DNA from: DASQJJ01 sp035631115
GTDB lineage: Bacteria; Patescibacteriota; Microgenomatia; Levybacterales; UBA12049
NCBI GenBank assembly: GCA_035631115.1
Contig: DASQJJ010000056.1
Coordinates: 1-37,167, forward strand
Length of the DNA stretch: 37,167 bases
Direction of reading: 5' to 3'
Below, one piece after another: positions 6,822 to 13,741 of the stretch (positions are counted from its first letter, which is position 1; every line of letters starts with the position of its first letter). Below the pieces are notes generated by a model that did not search any database, had not been told where the DNA came from, and was given only the letters and a program-made list of their open reading frames with translations. Both the position numbers and the translations under genes were made by a program.

Positions 6822-8366
6822 ATGGAAAGACAAAGACATATTACTAACAGACAGCAATTGTATTCTTCTCAGGAAAGAAGATTTAATACTGGCAATCTCG
6901 AAAGGGACCGTCAGATGGGTATGTGGTGGGAAACATTTCAGTTATTAGCTCTTACTCCTAGTGAGACGGATATGAAACCAATAGTGAGTGTTGTGAAAGG
7001 TATTTATTCCCAAGAACATTTTCAGAGAAATAATGTAACTGTTGAAGAAATAGCAAAAGGTGGGCCCTTAGTTGTTACTATTCCTGAATACAATCCCAAT
7101 AATGCGCATTTTACCCCACTCATTCTTGCTGGGCATTTGGATACGGTAAAAGGGACAGAGCGCAATCCTGAAATACGCGATGATGTTGTCTATTCAAATG
7201 GACCAAGCATAGATAATAAAGGCCCTGTGGCCGCGCTTATTACTGTTACAGATAGAATTGTTGCACAACATATTCCTCATCCAAGCCTTCGTCTCGTATT
7301 TACCGCAGATGAAGAGACAGATGGTAGACAAATTGAGCTTGTCCCGGTTGGAGTAGAAGAAAAAGCATTTATTTTTGATAAATCAGGTCCTATAGGTACT
7401 ATTGTATTAAGCTCCGGTGGATATACAGGAATGAAAGCACATATAGAGAATATATCAGATGAGAGAATGCGTGAATTCTTGGTACGTTTTGACAAAAAAT
7501 TAGGGCAACATATTATTGCAAGAAGAAACGGCTCGTTAGGGAATTTACCAGAAATATTACAAGGAAGACAATTCTCCATTGACAGTATTACCATTGGTCC
7601 AAATAACAGCCGAAACACTATTGCTTCAGAAGGAAGCATGAATTTGGAAGTAGATTTAGTAAATCCAGAAGAAAAAACACAAATTTTACAGGCACTACAA
7701 CAATGGGTCCATCCCTTAGGTGCAGAGGTGAACATGCTTGAGCCAAACACAAACACTCAAGGGTTTGAAATAATTTTACATGGAAAAGCAGGGCATACAT
7801 CCAAAGTTGGAACAGTTGAGGACGATGGTATGACTACTGTACTTACGGATGCCACCAAACTCTTATTACCATTTACGGAAAATGTTTCGGATTCGGAAGT
7901 GCCTTCTACTCAAGAAGTCCGCATTAATGTGGGAAATATGTTTGTAAGGCGTGGACAAGGCATGAGTGCAGAATTTGCAGCAGAAGCAAGATATCAGGAT
8001 GGAGATGATGCCCGAGTTGTCTTGGAGGATTTGCGAAATCTTATCGAGGAATTTGGTGGATCTCTGGAAACTGTAGAAGAGAATAGAGCATATCGATTAG
8101 ATCCCACTACAGCAAGTGTACGAGAGGCAAGTGCTACTCTAGAGGCAAATGGATATCCAGTACATTTACTTCCTGCAACATTTGCAATTGCAGATGCTAA
8201 TAATGCGCCGAGACAATGGAATGCAGTTGTTTTATCTGACGGAAGTATAAACCCTCACAGATCTGACGAGGCAATTTCCCTTGAAAGTGTTGATGGATTA
8301 CTGAGAATTCTCTACAACTTAGCAACTGGTCGACAAAGCGTTGTTTTAGAAGGGAAACTAAGCTAA
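6822..8366 (+). CDS. M20-family peptidase (PepT-like)
   Basis: A 514-residue zinc exopeptidase-like protein, longer than the first M20 protein. Active-site motifs: GHLDTV (His105, Asp107), SIDNKGP (Asp131), TADEETDG (Glu154, Glu155), a metal-type Asp near 176, and a final His in INPHRSDEA near the C-terminus, matching the NPH-x-x-DE ending of peptidase T-like enzymes. The first 35 residues are polar and unlike the family. An aminotripeptidase-like role feeding amino acids to the tRNA synthetases behind it fits the context; the specificity is not readable. The start ATG directly follows the attenuator T-run, and lysS begins 3 bp after the stop. Confidence 0.82.
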   Translation: MERQRHITNRQQLYSSQERRFNTGNLERDRQMGMWWETFQLLALTPSETDMKPIVSVVKGIYSQEHFQRNNVTVEEIAKGGPLVVTIPEYNPNNAHFTPLILAGHLDTVKGTERNPEIRDDVVYSNGPSIDNKGPVAALITVTDRIVAQHIPHPSLRLVFTADEETDGRQIELVPVGVEEKAFIFDKSGPIGTIVLSSGGYTGMKAHIENISDERMREFLVRFDKKLGQHIIARRNGSLGNLPEILQGRQFSIDSITIGPNNSRNTIASEGSMNLEVDLVNPEEKTQILQALQQWVHPLGAEVNMLEPNTNTQGFEIILHGKAGHTSKVGTVEDDGMTTVLTDATKLLLPFTENVSDSEVPSTQEVRINVGNMFVRRGQGMSAEFAAEARYQDGDDARVVLEDLRNLIEEFGGSLETVEENRAYRLDPTTASVREASATLEANGYPVHLLPATFAIADANNAPRQWNAVVLSDGSINPHRSDEAISLESVDGLLRILYNLATGRQSVVLEGKLS

Positions 8367-8369
8367 AAT

Positions 8370-11303
8370 ATGACAAGTCAACATATGTTTTGGGCCGATC
8401 AAATCGCAACAGATATTAAAAAAAGAGGCAAAAAGCTGGAATGGGTAGATGATATGAAAACCCCTTCTGGAAGAGTGCATGTGGGTGCGCTTCGAGGGGT
8501 TATGATTCATGATCTTATCTATAAGTGCCTCAAAGATCAGGGAGTAAATTCAAAATATACTTATGTATTCGACGACCACGATCCTATGGATGGGTTGCCT
8601 GTGTACCTCGATCAAGAAAAATACCTTCCAGGAATGGGCAAGCCTCTTTTTCAAGTGCCATCCCCAGAAAAAGGATATGACAGCTATGCAGAGTATTTTG
8701 CAAAGGAGTTTCAACATGTGTTTAATACCATAGGATGCGACCCAGAAATTATTTGGGCATCACAACTTTACTTAGATGGGAAAATGAATGATGTTATTAG
8801 AGAGTGCTTAGATAAGTCCGATGAAATAAAAAAAGTCTATGAAACAATTTATAAAAAAACTATTCCTGGAAAAATGTATTACTTCCAGCCAGTTTGTCCA
8901 ACGTGTGGAAAAATTTCTACAACCACAGTAACGGATTGGGATGGAGACCAAATAACTTTTTCTTGTGATGTAAATAAAGTTGACTTCACAAAAGGTTGTG
9001 GCTATTCAGGAAAAGCTTCACCCTTTAGTACGAAAGAGCACTTTGCAGGTAAATTACCTTGGAAAGTAGAGTGGCCCTGTGTGTGGAAAGTCTTAGGAAT
9101 AACTGTAGAAGGTGCAGGAAAAGATCATATGACAGCAGGAGGGTCTCACGACGTTGCACAACAACTCTGCGAGAAGGTTTTACATTGTGAAACGCCATAC
9201 CCCCTAGCATATGAATGGTTTATTTTAGGCAAACAAAAAATGTCCTCATCCAAAGGTATTGGTGCATCAGCAATCGATATGCTCAAAATATTACCACCAG
9301 AGTTGCTGCGTTTTCTAATGGTGCGTACAAAAATTAATAGTGAAATTAATTTTGACTTAGCAAATCCTCAAATGATTCCTGCTCTTTTTGATGAATATCA
9401 AAAATGTGCAGATGCATATTTTAATAAAGGCGACGAGGACTTAGCGCGAGTTTTTGAGTTGTCATATATTGGTAAGCCGGTGCTGCCTCCAACAGTTCGC
9501 TTTAGTCTTCTTGCTCAGTGGATACAAATGCCCAATATGGAAGGAGAGATTAGAAAAGAAGGAGCAGAGATATGGGTACCCTATGCAAAATATTATGTAG
9601 AGAATTTTGCTCCAGATTCAGAAAAATTCTCTGTCAAAGATGTGCTTCCTCAAGAAGCAGCAACGTTAACAGCAAAACAAAAAGAGTTACTTGCAATGCT
9701 TATGCAAGAAGTAGATAAAAAGCTTGATGCTGAAAAATTCCAATTTGATATTTATGAATTAGGTAAATCACTTGGATTAGGCGGAAAAGAAACATTTTCA
9801 GCAATATACAAAGTACTTATTGGCAAAGACCATGGACCAAAAGCAGCCTGGCTTATTCTTTCTTTAGACAGAGATTTTGTAAAAAAACGTTTTCAAGAGG
9901 CGATTGTTGGTCAAGAAGTATCAGATAAAAAACAAGAGAGCAATCTTTCCTTAACACAACTTAATAGGCCAGACATTTTTTCCCTTTCTACACCGATGAA
10001 AGAAAAATATCCATCTACATCTATTGGTGTTGCAATTATAAAAGGAGTAAAGATTGAAAAACAAAATAAAGAGTTGGAAAAAGAAAAACAAGAATTACAG
10101 GCGAGTCTTGCAGGACTAACAACCGAGCAAATTGGAGAATTCCCAGAGATTAAAAGTTACAGAAAATTATATAAAGAAATGGGAGTTGATTGGCATTCAA
10201 GACGTCCAAGTCCAGAAGCACTTCTTCGAAGAGTAGCTCAGGGGAAAGGATTATATAGCATTAATACATGTGTTGATGCGTACAACCTTATTGTTATGAA
10301 ACATCATGTTTCTATTGGGGCATTTGACTTGGATGCAATTTCTATGCCCACACGGTTAGATATTGCCAAGGGAGGCGAAAAGATTCTTCTTCTTGGAGAT
10401 AGTGAAGAATCAGAATACAAAGCAGGAGAAATTGCCTATTTTGATGAAAAAGGTCCATTTAATTTGGACTTTAATTACCGCGATGCACAAAGAACATTAG
10501 TAAGTACAGAAACAAAAAATATTTATGTAAATGTAGATGGTATCTATGATGTTAGTCCTGAGAAAGTTCAGGAAGTTTTGGAAGAAGTGTGCAATATTAT
10601 TACAAAATATTGTGGAGGAACAGTTGAAACATTCGGTGTTGTAACAAAAAATGCTGCACCTACTTCACAGCAAGATGAGCAAAGTAGTACTTTGGTTGCC
10701 AAAGCAGATGTGAGTAAAGTTACCCTTACTCATGATGAGGCGTTTGCGCTACTTCAAAAATATATGCAGTCGCCAAATCTCATTAAGCATTCCTTGGCAG
10801 CAGAAGCAGCAATGAAAGGAATCTATGAGTACTTATATAAAGGTTCAACAGACGCAAAAGCAGAAGAAGTATGGGGCATAACAGGACTCCTTCATGATAT
10901 AGATTACGAAGTTGCGCAGAAAGAGGAGAAACTAGACCAGCATGGAAGACTTCTCTTTGACCGCGATCCAAAATTGGTAGAAGAGCCAATACAGCATGCC
11001 ATTAAAGCACATAATTACACAAAGACAGGGACCGACCCAGAAACAGATATGGATTGGGCAATTGCAACTGTGGATCAACTAACTGGCTTGGTGGTTAGTA
11101 GTACTTTAATTTCTCCAACAAAGAAAATGGCAGATATTGATGCAGATTTTGTTTTGCGAAAATTCAATAAGCCAGCATTCTCCCAAGGAGTAGATAGAGA
11201 AAATATTAGGTTATGTGAAACAAAATTAGGTATTCCACTGCTTACATTTATAGAGATAACTCTTTCGTCCATGCAAAAAATTGCAGACAAAATGGGTTTA
11301 TAA
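8370..11303 (+). CDS. lysS: Lysyl-tRNA synthetase class I fused to B3/B4 and HD domains
   Basis: A 977-residue, three-part protein. Residues 1 to about 515 are class I LysRS: PSGRVHVGALRG (31-43, the HIGH region read as HVGA), four zinc-type cysteines (C176, C179, C199, C210), the GAGKDHMTAGGSHD stretch and KMSSSKG (290-296). A linker with a short coiled coil follows (about 555-580). Residues about 540-765 match the B3/B4 domain of PheRS beta and its free-standing relatives (SIGAFDLD, IYVNVDGIYDVSPE), a tRNA-editing fold. Residues about 785-977 are an HD hydrolase of the COG2316 type (H807, HD at 842-843, H858, D902 in VDQLTGLV). Usual class I LysRS has about 500-530 residues. The LysRS assignment is firm; the roles of the appended domains are inferred. 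No SD; translation is probably coupled. Confidence 0.9.
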   Translation: MTSQHMFWADQIATDIKKRGKKLEWVDDMKTPSGRVHVGALRGVMIHDLIYKCLKDQGVNSKYTYVFDDHDPMDGLPVYLDQEKYLPGMGKPLFQVPSPEKGYDSYAEYFAKEFQHVFNTIGCDPEIIWASQLYLDGKMNDVIRECLDKSDEIKKVYETIYKKTIPGKMYYFQPVCPTCGKISTTTVTDWDGDQITFSCDVNKVDFTKGCGYSGKASPFSTKEHFAGKLPWKVEWPCVWKVLGITVEGAGKDHMTAGGSHDVAQQLCEKVLHCETPYPLAYEWFILGKQKMSSSKGIGASAIDMLKILPPELLRFLMVRTKINSEINFDLANPQMIPALFDEYQKCADAYFNKGDEDLARVFELSYIGKPVLPPTVRFSLLAQWIQMPNMEGEIRKEGAEIWVPYAKYYVENFAPDSEKFSVKDVLPQEAATLTAKQKELLAMLMQEVDKKLDAEKFQFDIYELGKSLGLGGKETFSAIYKVLIGKDHGPKAAWLILSLDRDFVKKRFQEAIVGQEVSDKKQESNLSLTQLNRPDIFSLSTPMKEKYPSTSIGVAIIKGVKIEKQNKELEKEKQELQASLAGLTTEQIGEFPEIKSYRKLYKEMGVDWHSRRPSPEALLRRVAQGKGLYSINTCVDAYNLIVMKHHVSIGAFDLDAISMPTRLDIAKGGEKILLLGDSEESEYKAGEIAYFDEKGPFNLDFNYRDAQRTLVSTETKNIYVNVDGIYDVSPEKVQEVLEEVCNIITKYCGGTVETFGVVTKNAAPTSQQDEQSSTLVAKADVSKVTLTHDEAFALLQKYMQSPNLIKHSLAAEAAMKGIYEYLYKGSTDAKAEEVWGITGLLHDIDYEVAQKEEKLDQHGRLLFDRDPKLVEEPIQHAIKAHNYTKTGTDPETDMDWAIATVDQLTGLVVSSTLISPTKKMADIDADFVLRKFNKPAFSQGVDRENIRLCETKLGIPLLTFIEITLSSMQKIADKMGL

Positions 11304-11304
11304 T
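11299..11304 (+). promoter_or_regulatory. TATAAT box six bases before rdgB
   Basis: A consensus -10 hexamer overlaps the lysS stop codon (11301-11303) and ends exactly six bases before the rdgB ATG, the spacing expected for a leaderless transcript. No good -35 is visible, so it may be weak or fortuitous. Confidence 0.4.
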
Positions 11305-11310
11305 AGATCC

Positions 11311-11928
11311 ATGAGAAAAGTCCTCATTGCAACTACCAACCCTGCAAAGCTTGATGAAATAAAAAAATTTCTCTCTGGCCTGCCTGTTGAATTTGTTTCC
11401 TTAAAAGATGTTGGAATAACACAAGAAGTTGTTGAAAACGGGACAACATACCAAGAAAATTCTCAAAAGAAGGCTGTTGAATATGCAAAAATGTCTGGCT
11501 TGCCAACTGTGTCTGATGATGGAGGACTGGAAATAGACGCGCTCGATGGTGCACCAGGAGTACACAGTCATTATTGGGTAGATAGTCTTGGGAATTACGA
11601 CGATATATTTGAAAAAATGAAAGCTGTTGCAAAAGAATTACCTAGAGATAATAGAAAGGCACTATTTCGGGCTGTTGTATCTTTTGCTCTACCAAATGGT
11701 AGTGTGTGGAGTACTACAGATACAGTAGAAGGACTTATTAAAGAGAATGACCATCTTACCCCTACAATGAAGGGATACCCATACAGATCGTTTTTTTATA
11801 TCCCACAAATTAAAAAATATTATCTTGAGTCAGAATTGACCAGCGATGAGACAAAACAGTATAATCATAGATACAAAGCACTCCAAAAACTTAAAACAAG
11901 AATAAAAGATGTTTTGGAGTTAAAATAA
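11311..11928 (+). CDS. rdgB: Non-canonical purine NTP pyrophosphatase (RdgB/HAM1)
   Basis: Hydrolyses ITP, dITP and XTP to monophosphates, cleaning the nucleotide pool. The 205-residue protein opens with the family phosphate-binding motif (LIATTNPAKLDEI, with the Thr-Asn-x-x-Lys core) and has SDDGGLEIDALDGAPGVHS in the middle, matching the family's D-D/S-G-L-E-V-D-A-L-x-G-x-P-G-V. The C-terminal part diverges (GYPYRSFFYIP rather than the usual FGYDPIF), which may affect base specificity. The ATG at 11311 fits the family N-terminus; an upstream in-frame ATG at 11281 lies inside lysS. It is third in the operon. Confidence 0.85.
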   Translation: MRKVLIATTNPAKLDEIKKFLSGLPVEFVSLKDVGITQEVVENGTTYQENSQKKAVEYAKMSGLPTVSDDGGLEIDALDGAPGVHSHYWVDSLGNYDDIFEKMKAVAKELPRDNRKALFRAVVSFALPNGSVWSTTDTVEGLIKENDHLTPTMKGYPYRSFFYIPQIKKYYLESELTSDETKQYNHRYKALQKLKTRIKDVLELK

Positions 11929-12000
11929 AAATGCAAAGTGCAAAATGAAAAATTAAGGTACTTTATTTTTATTTTTTAGTTTTTAATTTTACATTTACCT
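11929..12000. repeat. AT-rich inverted repeat between rdgB and serS
   Basis: The 72-bp gap holds AAAATGAAAAATTAA on one side and TTTTTAATTTTACATTT on the other, which can pair imperfectly. A related run occurs at 29601-29640 before a minor pilin gene. It could act as a weak terminator or processing site; no SD precedes serS. Confidence 0.45.
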
Positions 12001-13257
12001 ATGATTGATATTAAATTACTTAGGGAAAATCCAGAATACTTTGAGAAATCGGCAAAAGCAAAAAATGTTGATGTAAATATTCCGCATATTCTGGAAATAG
12101 ATGCAGAATTTCGCAAGCTATCCCAAGAAGTGCAAGTACTTCGGGAAGAAAGAAATATGCTTGTTGGTGCAATCAATGGCAAGCCAACGGAAGATCAGAT
12201 ACAAAAAGGCAAAGAAATAAAAGAACGACTAGAAAAAGAAGAGCATGCACTAACTGCTGTAGGAGAAGAATTACGAAGAGAAGTCAAAAAAATCCCCAAC
12301 CCAATAAAATCAGATGTAAAAGTAGGAAAAGATGAATCAGAAAATGAAGTGCTCAAAACAGTCGGAGAGCCTCGAAAATTTGATTTTACTCCTAAAGATC
12401 ACTTAGTGTTGGGTGAAGCGCTAGATATGATAGATGTGGTCTCTGCAGCAGATATTAGTGGAGCCAGATTTAGTTATTTAAAAAATGATGGTGTACTTTT
12501 GGAATTTGCACTTAAGCAGTTGGCGTTTGATGTCCTCTTGCAAGAAGGATTTACCCCGATTTTGCCTCCTGTACTTATTCGAAAAGAAATTATGGAGGAT
12601 TTAGGATATACAGCAATGGGAGAGGATGAGAATATTTACGAGCTGACAAAAGACGATATGTATCTTGTTGGCACATCAGAGCAGTCTATTGTCCCATTAT
12701 TTAAAAATAAAACACTGCAAAAAAGCGAATTACCCAAGCGGTATGTGGGATTTTCTACCTGTTTTCGTCGAGAAGCAGGGACATATGGGAAAGATGCAAA
12801 AGGAATTTTCCGAGTGCATCAATTCGACAAAGTAGAGATGGTCTCTTTTGTTGAAGAGGGAAAAGATGATGAAGAACACGAGTATTTACTTTCATTAGAA
12901 GAAAAATTTTTCCAACTTCTCGAAATTCCGTATCAAGTAGTGCGAATTTGCTCTGGAGATTTAGGATTTAATGCTGCACGTAAATATGACATAGAAAGTT
13001 GGATACCATCACAAAATACGTATAGGGAAGTTACATCAACATCAACAGTAACAGATTTTCAGTCTCGTGCGCTTAACATGAAATATATAGATGGAGAAGA
13101 AAAAAAATATTTACATGTATTAAATGGAACAGCATATTCAATGAATAGACCAATAATTGCAATTTTAGAAAATTATCAACAAGAAGATGGAAGCATAAAA
13201 ATTCCACAAGTGTTGCAAAAATACATGGGAAAAGATGTTATTAAGCCTCAAAAATAA
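12001..13257 (+). CDS. serS: Seryl-tRNA synthetase
   Basis: Charges tRNA-Ser with serine (class II, homodimer). The 418-residue length is normal. The N-terminal long coiled-coil arm that contacts the tRNA variable loop spans about 25-105. Motif 2 is in FRREAGTYGKDAKG, followed by FRVHQFDKVEM, and motif 3 in NGTAYSMNRPIIAILENYQ. The start M-I-D-I-K-L-L-R-E-N-P is the standard SerRS beginning. It is last in the peptidase-lysS-rdgB-serS group, 72 bp after rdgB. Nothing is unusual in its domains. Confidence 0.95.
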   Translation: MIDIKLLRENPEYFEKSAKAKNVDVNIPHILEIDAEFRKLSQEVQVLREERNMLVGAINGKPTEDQIQKGKEIKERLEKEEHALTAVGEELRREVKKIPNPIKSDVKVGKDESENEVLKTVGEPRKFDFTPKDHLVLGEALDMIDVVSAADISGARFSYLKNDGVLLEFALKQLAFDVLLQEGFTPILPPVLIRKEIMEDLGYTAMGEDENIYELTKDDMYLVGTSEQSIVPLFKNKTLQKSELPKRYVGFSTCFRREAGTYGKDAKGIFRVHQFDKVEMVSFVEEGKDDEEHEYLLSLEEKFFQLLEIPYQVVRICSGDLGFNAARKYDIESWIPSQNTYREVTSTSTVTDFQSRALNMKYIDGEEKKYLHVLNGTAYSMNRPIIAILENYQQEDGSIKIPQVLQKYMGKDVIKPQK

Positions 13258-13405
13258 TTTTATTTTTATTTTTTCATTTTAATTTTTTACTTATTTATCA
13301 CTTCTATATTGTTTATTTTAGTATTATCATTTTTGATATGTTTAAATTATCCTCATTTCACGCCCTAAACTCATCATTTTGAAGCAGAGAAAAACTATTG
13401 ACAAA

Positions 13406-13435
13406 TTGTGAAAAATATCTCACGATGATTATATC
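13406..13435 (+). promoter_or_regulatory. Possible promoter of the small Lys-rich gene
   Basis: TTGTGA (13406-13411), an 18-bp spacer and TATATC (13430-13435) are a fair promoter match; a consensus TTGACA at 13398 has no -10 at a usual distance. GTGA-N8-TCAC (about 13408-13423) is a small palindrome that could be an operator. Upstream, 13258-13397 is AT-rich and otherwise empty. Confidence 0.35.
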
Positions 13436-13443
13436 TAATCTGC

Positions 13444-13462
13444 CCAAATAAATTTTATTTGG
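13444..13462 (+). promoter_or_regulatory. AT-rich hairpin just upstream of a perfect SD
   Basis: CCAAATAA (13444-13451) pairs with TTATTTGG (13455-13462) around ATT. It ends 11 bases before the AAGGAGGTGA ribosome site and may keep that site accessible or protect the 5' end. Stability is modest because the stem is mostly A-T. Confidence 0.4.
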
Positions 13463-13473
13463 AAAGAATAAAA

Positions 13474-13483
13474 AAGGAGGTGA
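13474..13483 (+). promoter_or_regulatory. Perfect Shine-Dalgarno sequence
   Basis: AAGGAGGTGA is fully complementary to the usual 16S rRNA 3' tail and ends five bases before the ATG at 13489. It is the only such site in the window; most other genes have none, so it decides this very short gene and suggests strong translation. Confidence 0.85.
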
Positions 13484-13488
13484 GTTAC

Positions 13489-13563
13489 ATGCCAGTAAAG
13501 AAAAAGAAGAAAGTTGTAAAGAAAAAAGTCGCAACAAAGCGAAAGACAAAGAAAAGAAAATAG
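13489..13563 (+). CDS. 24-residue Lys/Arg-rich basic protein
   Basis: A very short gene whose product begins MPVKKKKKVVKKKV; 14 of its 24 residues are Lys and 2 are Arg, and there are no acidic or aromatic residues. It is supported by the perfect SD at 13474-13483 and by hairpins and a terminator directly after the stop TAG. Such a charge would bind nucleic acid (rRNA, DNA or polyphosphate), resembling histone-H1-type tails or tiny ribosomal proteins, but I do not recognise the family. It stands alone between serS and secA with its own control signals. AT-rich DNA readily makes Lys codons, so only the SD and terminator argue that it is real. Confidence 0.7.
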   Translation: MPVKKKKKVVKKKVATKRKTKKRK

Positions 13564-13572
13564 TTTTTTGTT

Positions 13573-13611
13573 TTGATCTTTGTTAGATCAATACCAATTG
13601 ATCGATTGGTA
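13573..13611 (+). other. Two tandem hairpins after the Lys-rich gene
   Basis: TTGATC (13573-13578) pairs with GATCAA (13586-13591), and TACCAAT (13592-13598) pairs with ATTGGTA (13605-13611). With the terminator that follows they give the transcript three consecutive 3' stem-loops, unusual for a 24-codon gene. Confidence 0.6.
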
Positions 13612-13612
13612 C

Positions 13613-13643
13613 ATCCCCTCGAGAAATCGGGGGGATTACTTTT
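13613..13643 (+). terminator. Terminator hairpin with GAAA tetraloop
   Basis: ATCCCCTCGA (13613-13622) pairs with TCGGGGGGAT (13627-13636), ten pairs with one G-U, across a GAAA loop, followed by TACTTTT. It is the strongest rho-independent-type terminator in the window and separates the small gene from secA. Confidence 0.75.
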
Positions 13644-13681
13644 AATTGAAGCAAAGTTATTTTTATGGTAAACTTGTTATT

Positions 13682-13733
13682 GTTCGAGCTTGTCGAGAAC
13701 TAACTTCTCGATTCACTCCGTTCACTCGAAGAA
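13682..13733. repeat. Dispersed palindromes in the secA 5' leader
   Basis: GTTCGAGCTTGTCGAGAAC (13682-13700) is followed by CTTCTCG...CGAAGAA (13704-13733). The same two modules recur at 29651-29734, and the second at 32342-32400. They end nine bases before the secA ATG. They happen to be open in frame with secA, but look like untranslated repeat, not coding sequence. Confidence 0.75.
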
Positions 13734-13741
13734 TAAATATC

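Noticed and set aside
13398..13425. CRP-type operator (GTGA...TCAC) before the small Lys-rich gene
   Set aside because: The half-sites are eight bases apart instead of the six required for CRP, and no CRP-like gene is in view. Kept only as a possible palindrome.
13646..13741. N-terminal extension of SecA
   Set aside because: The in-frame sequence upstream of 13742 is repeat DNA also found elsewhere, and SecA normally starts at the residues encoded from 13742.
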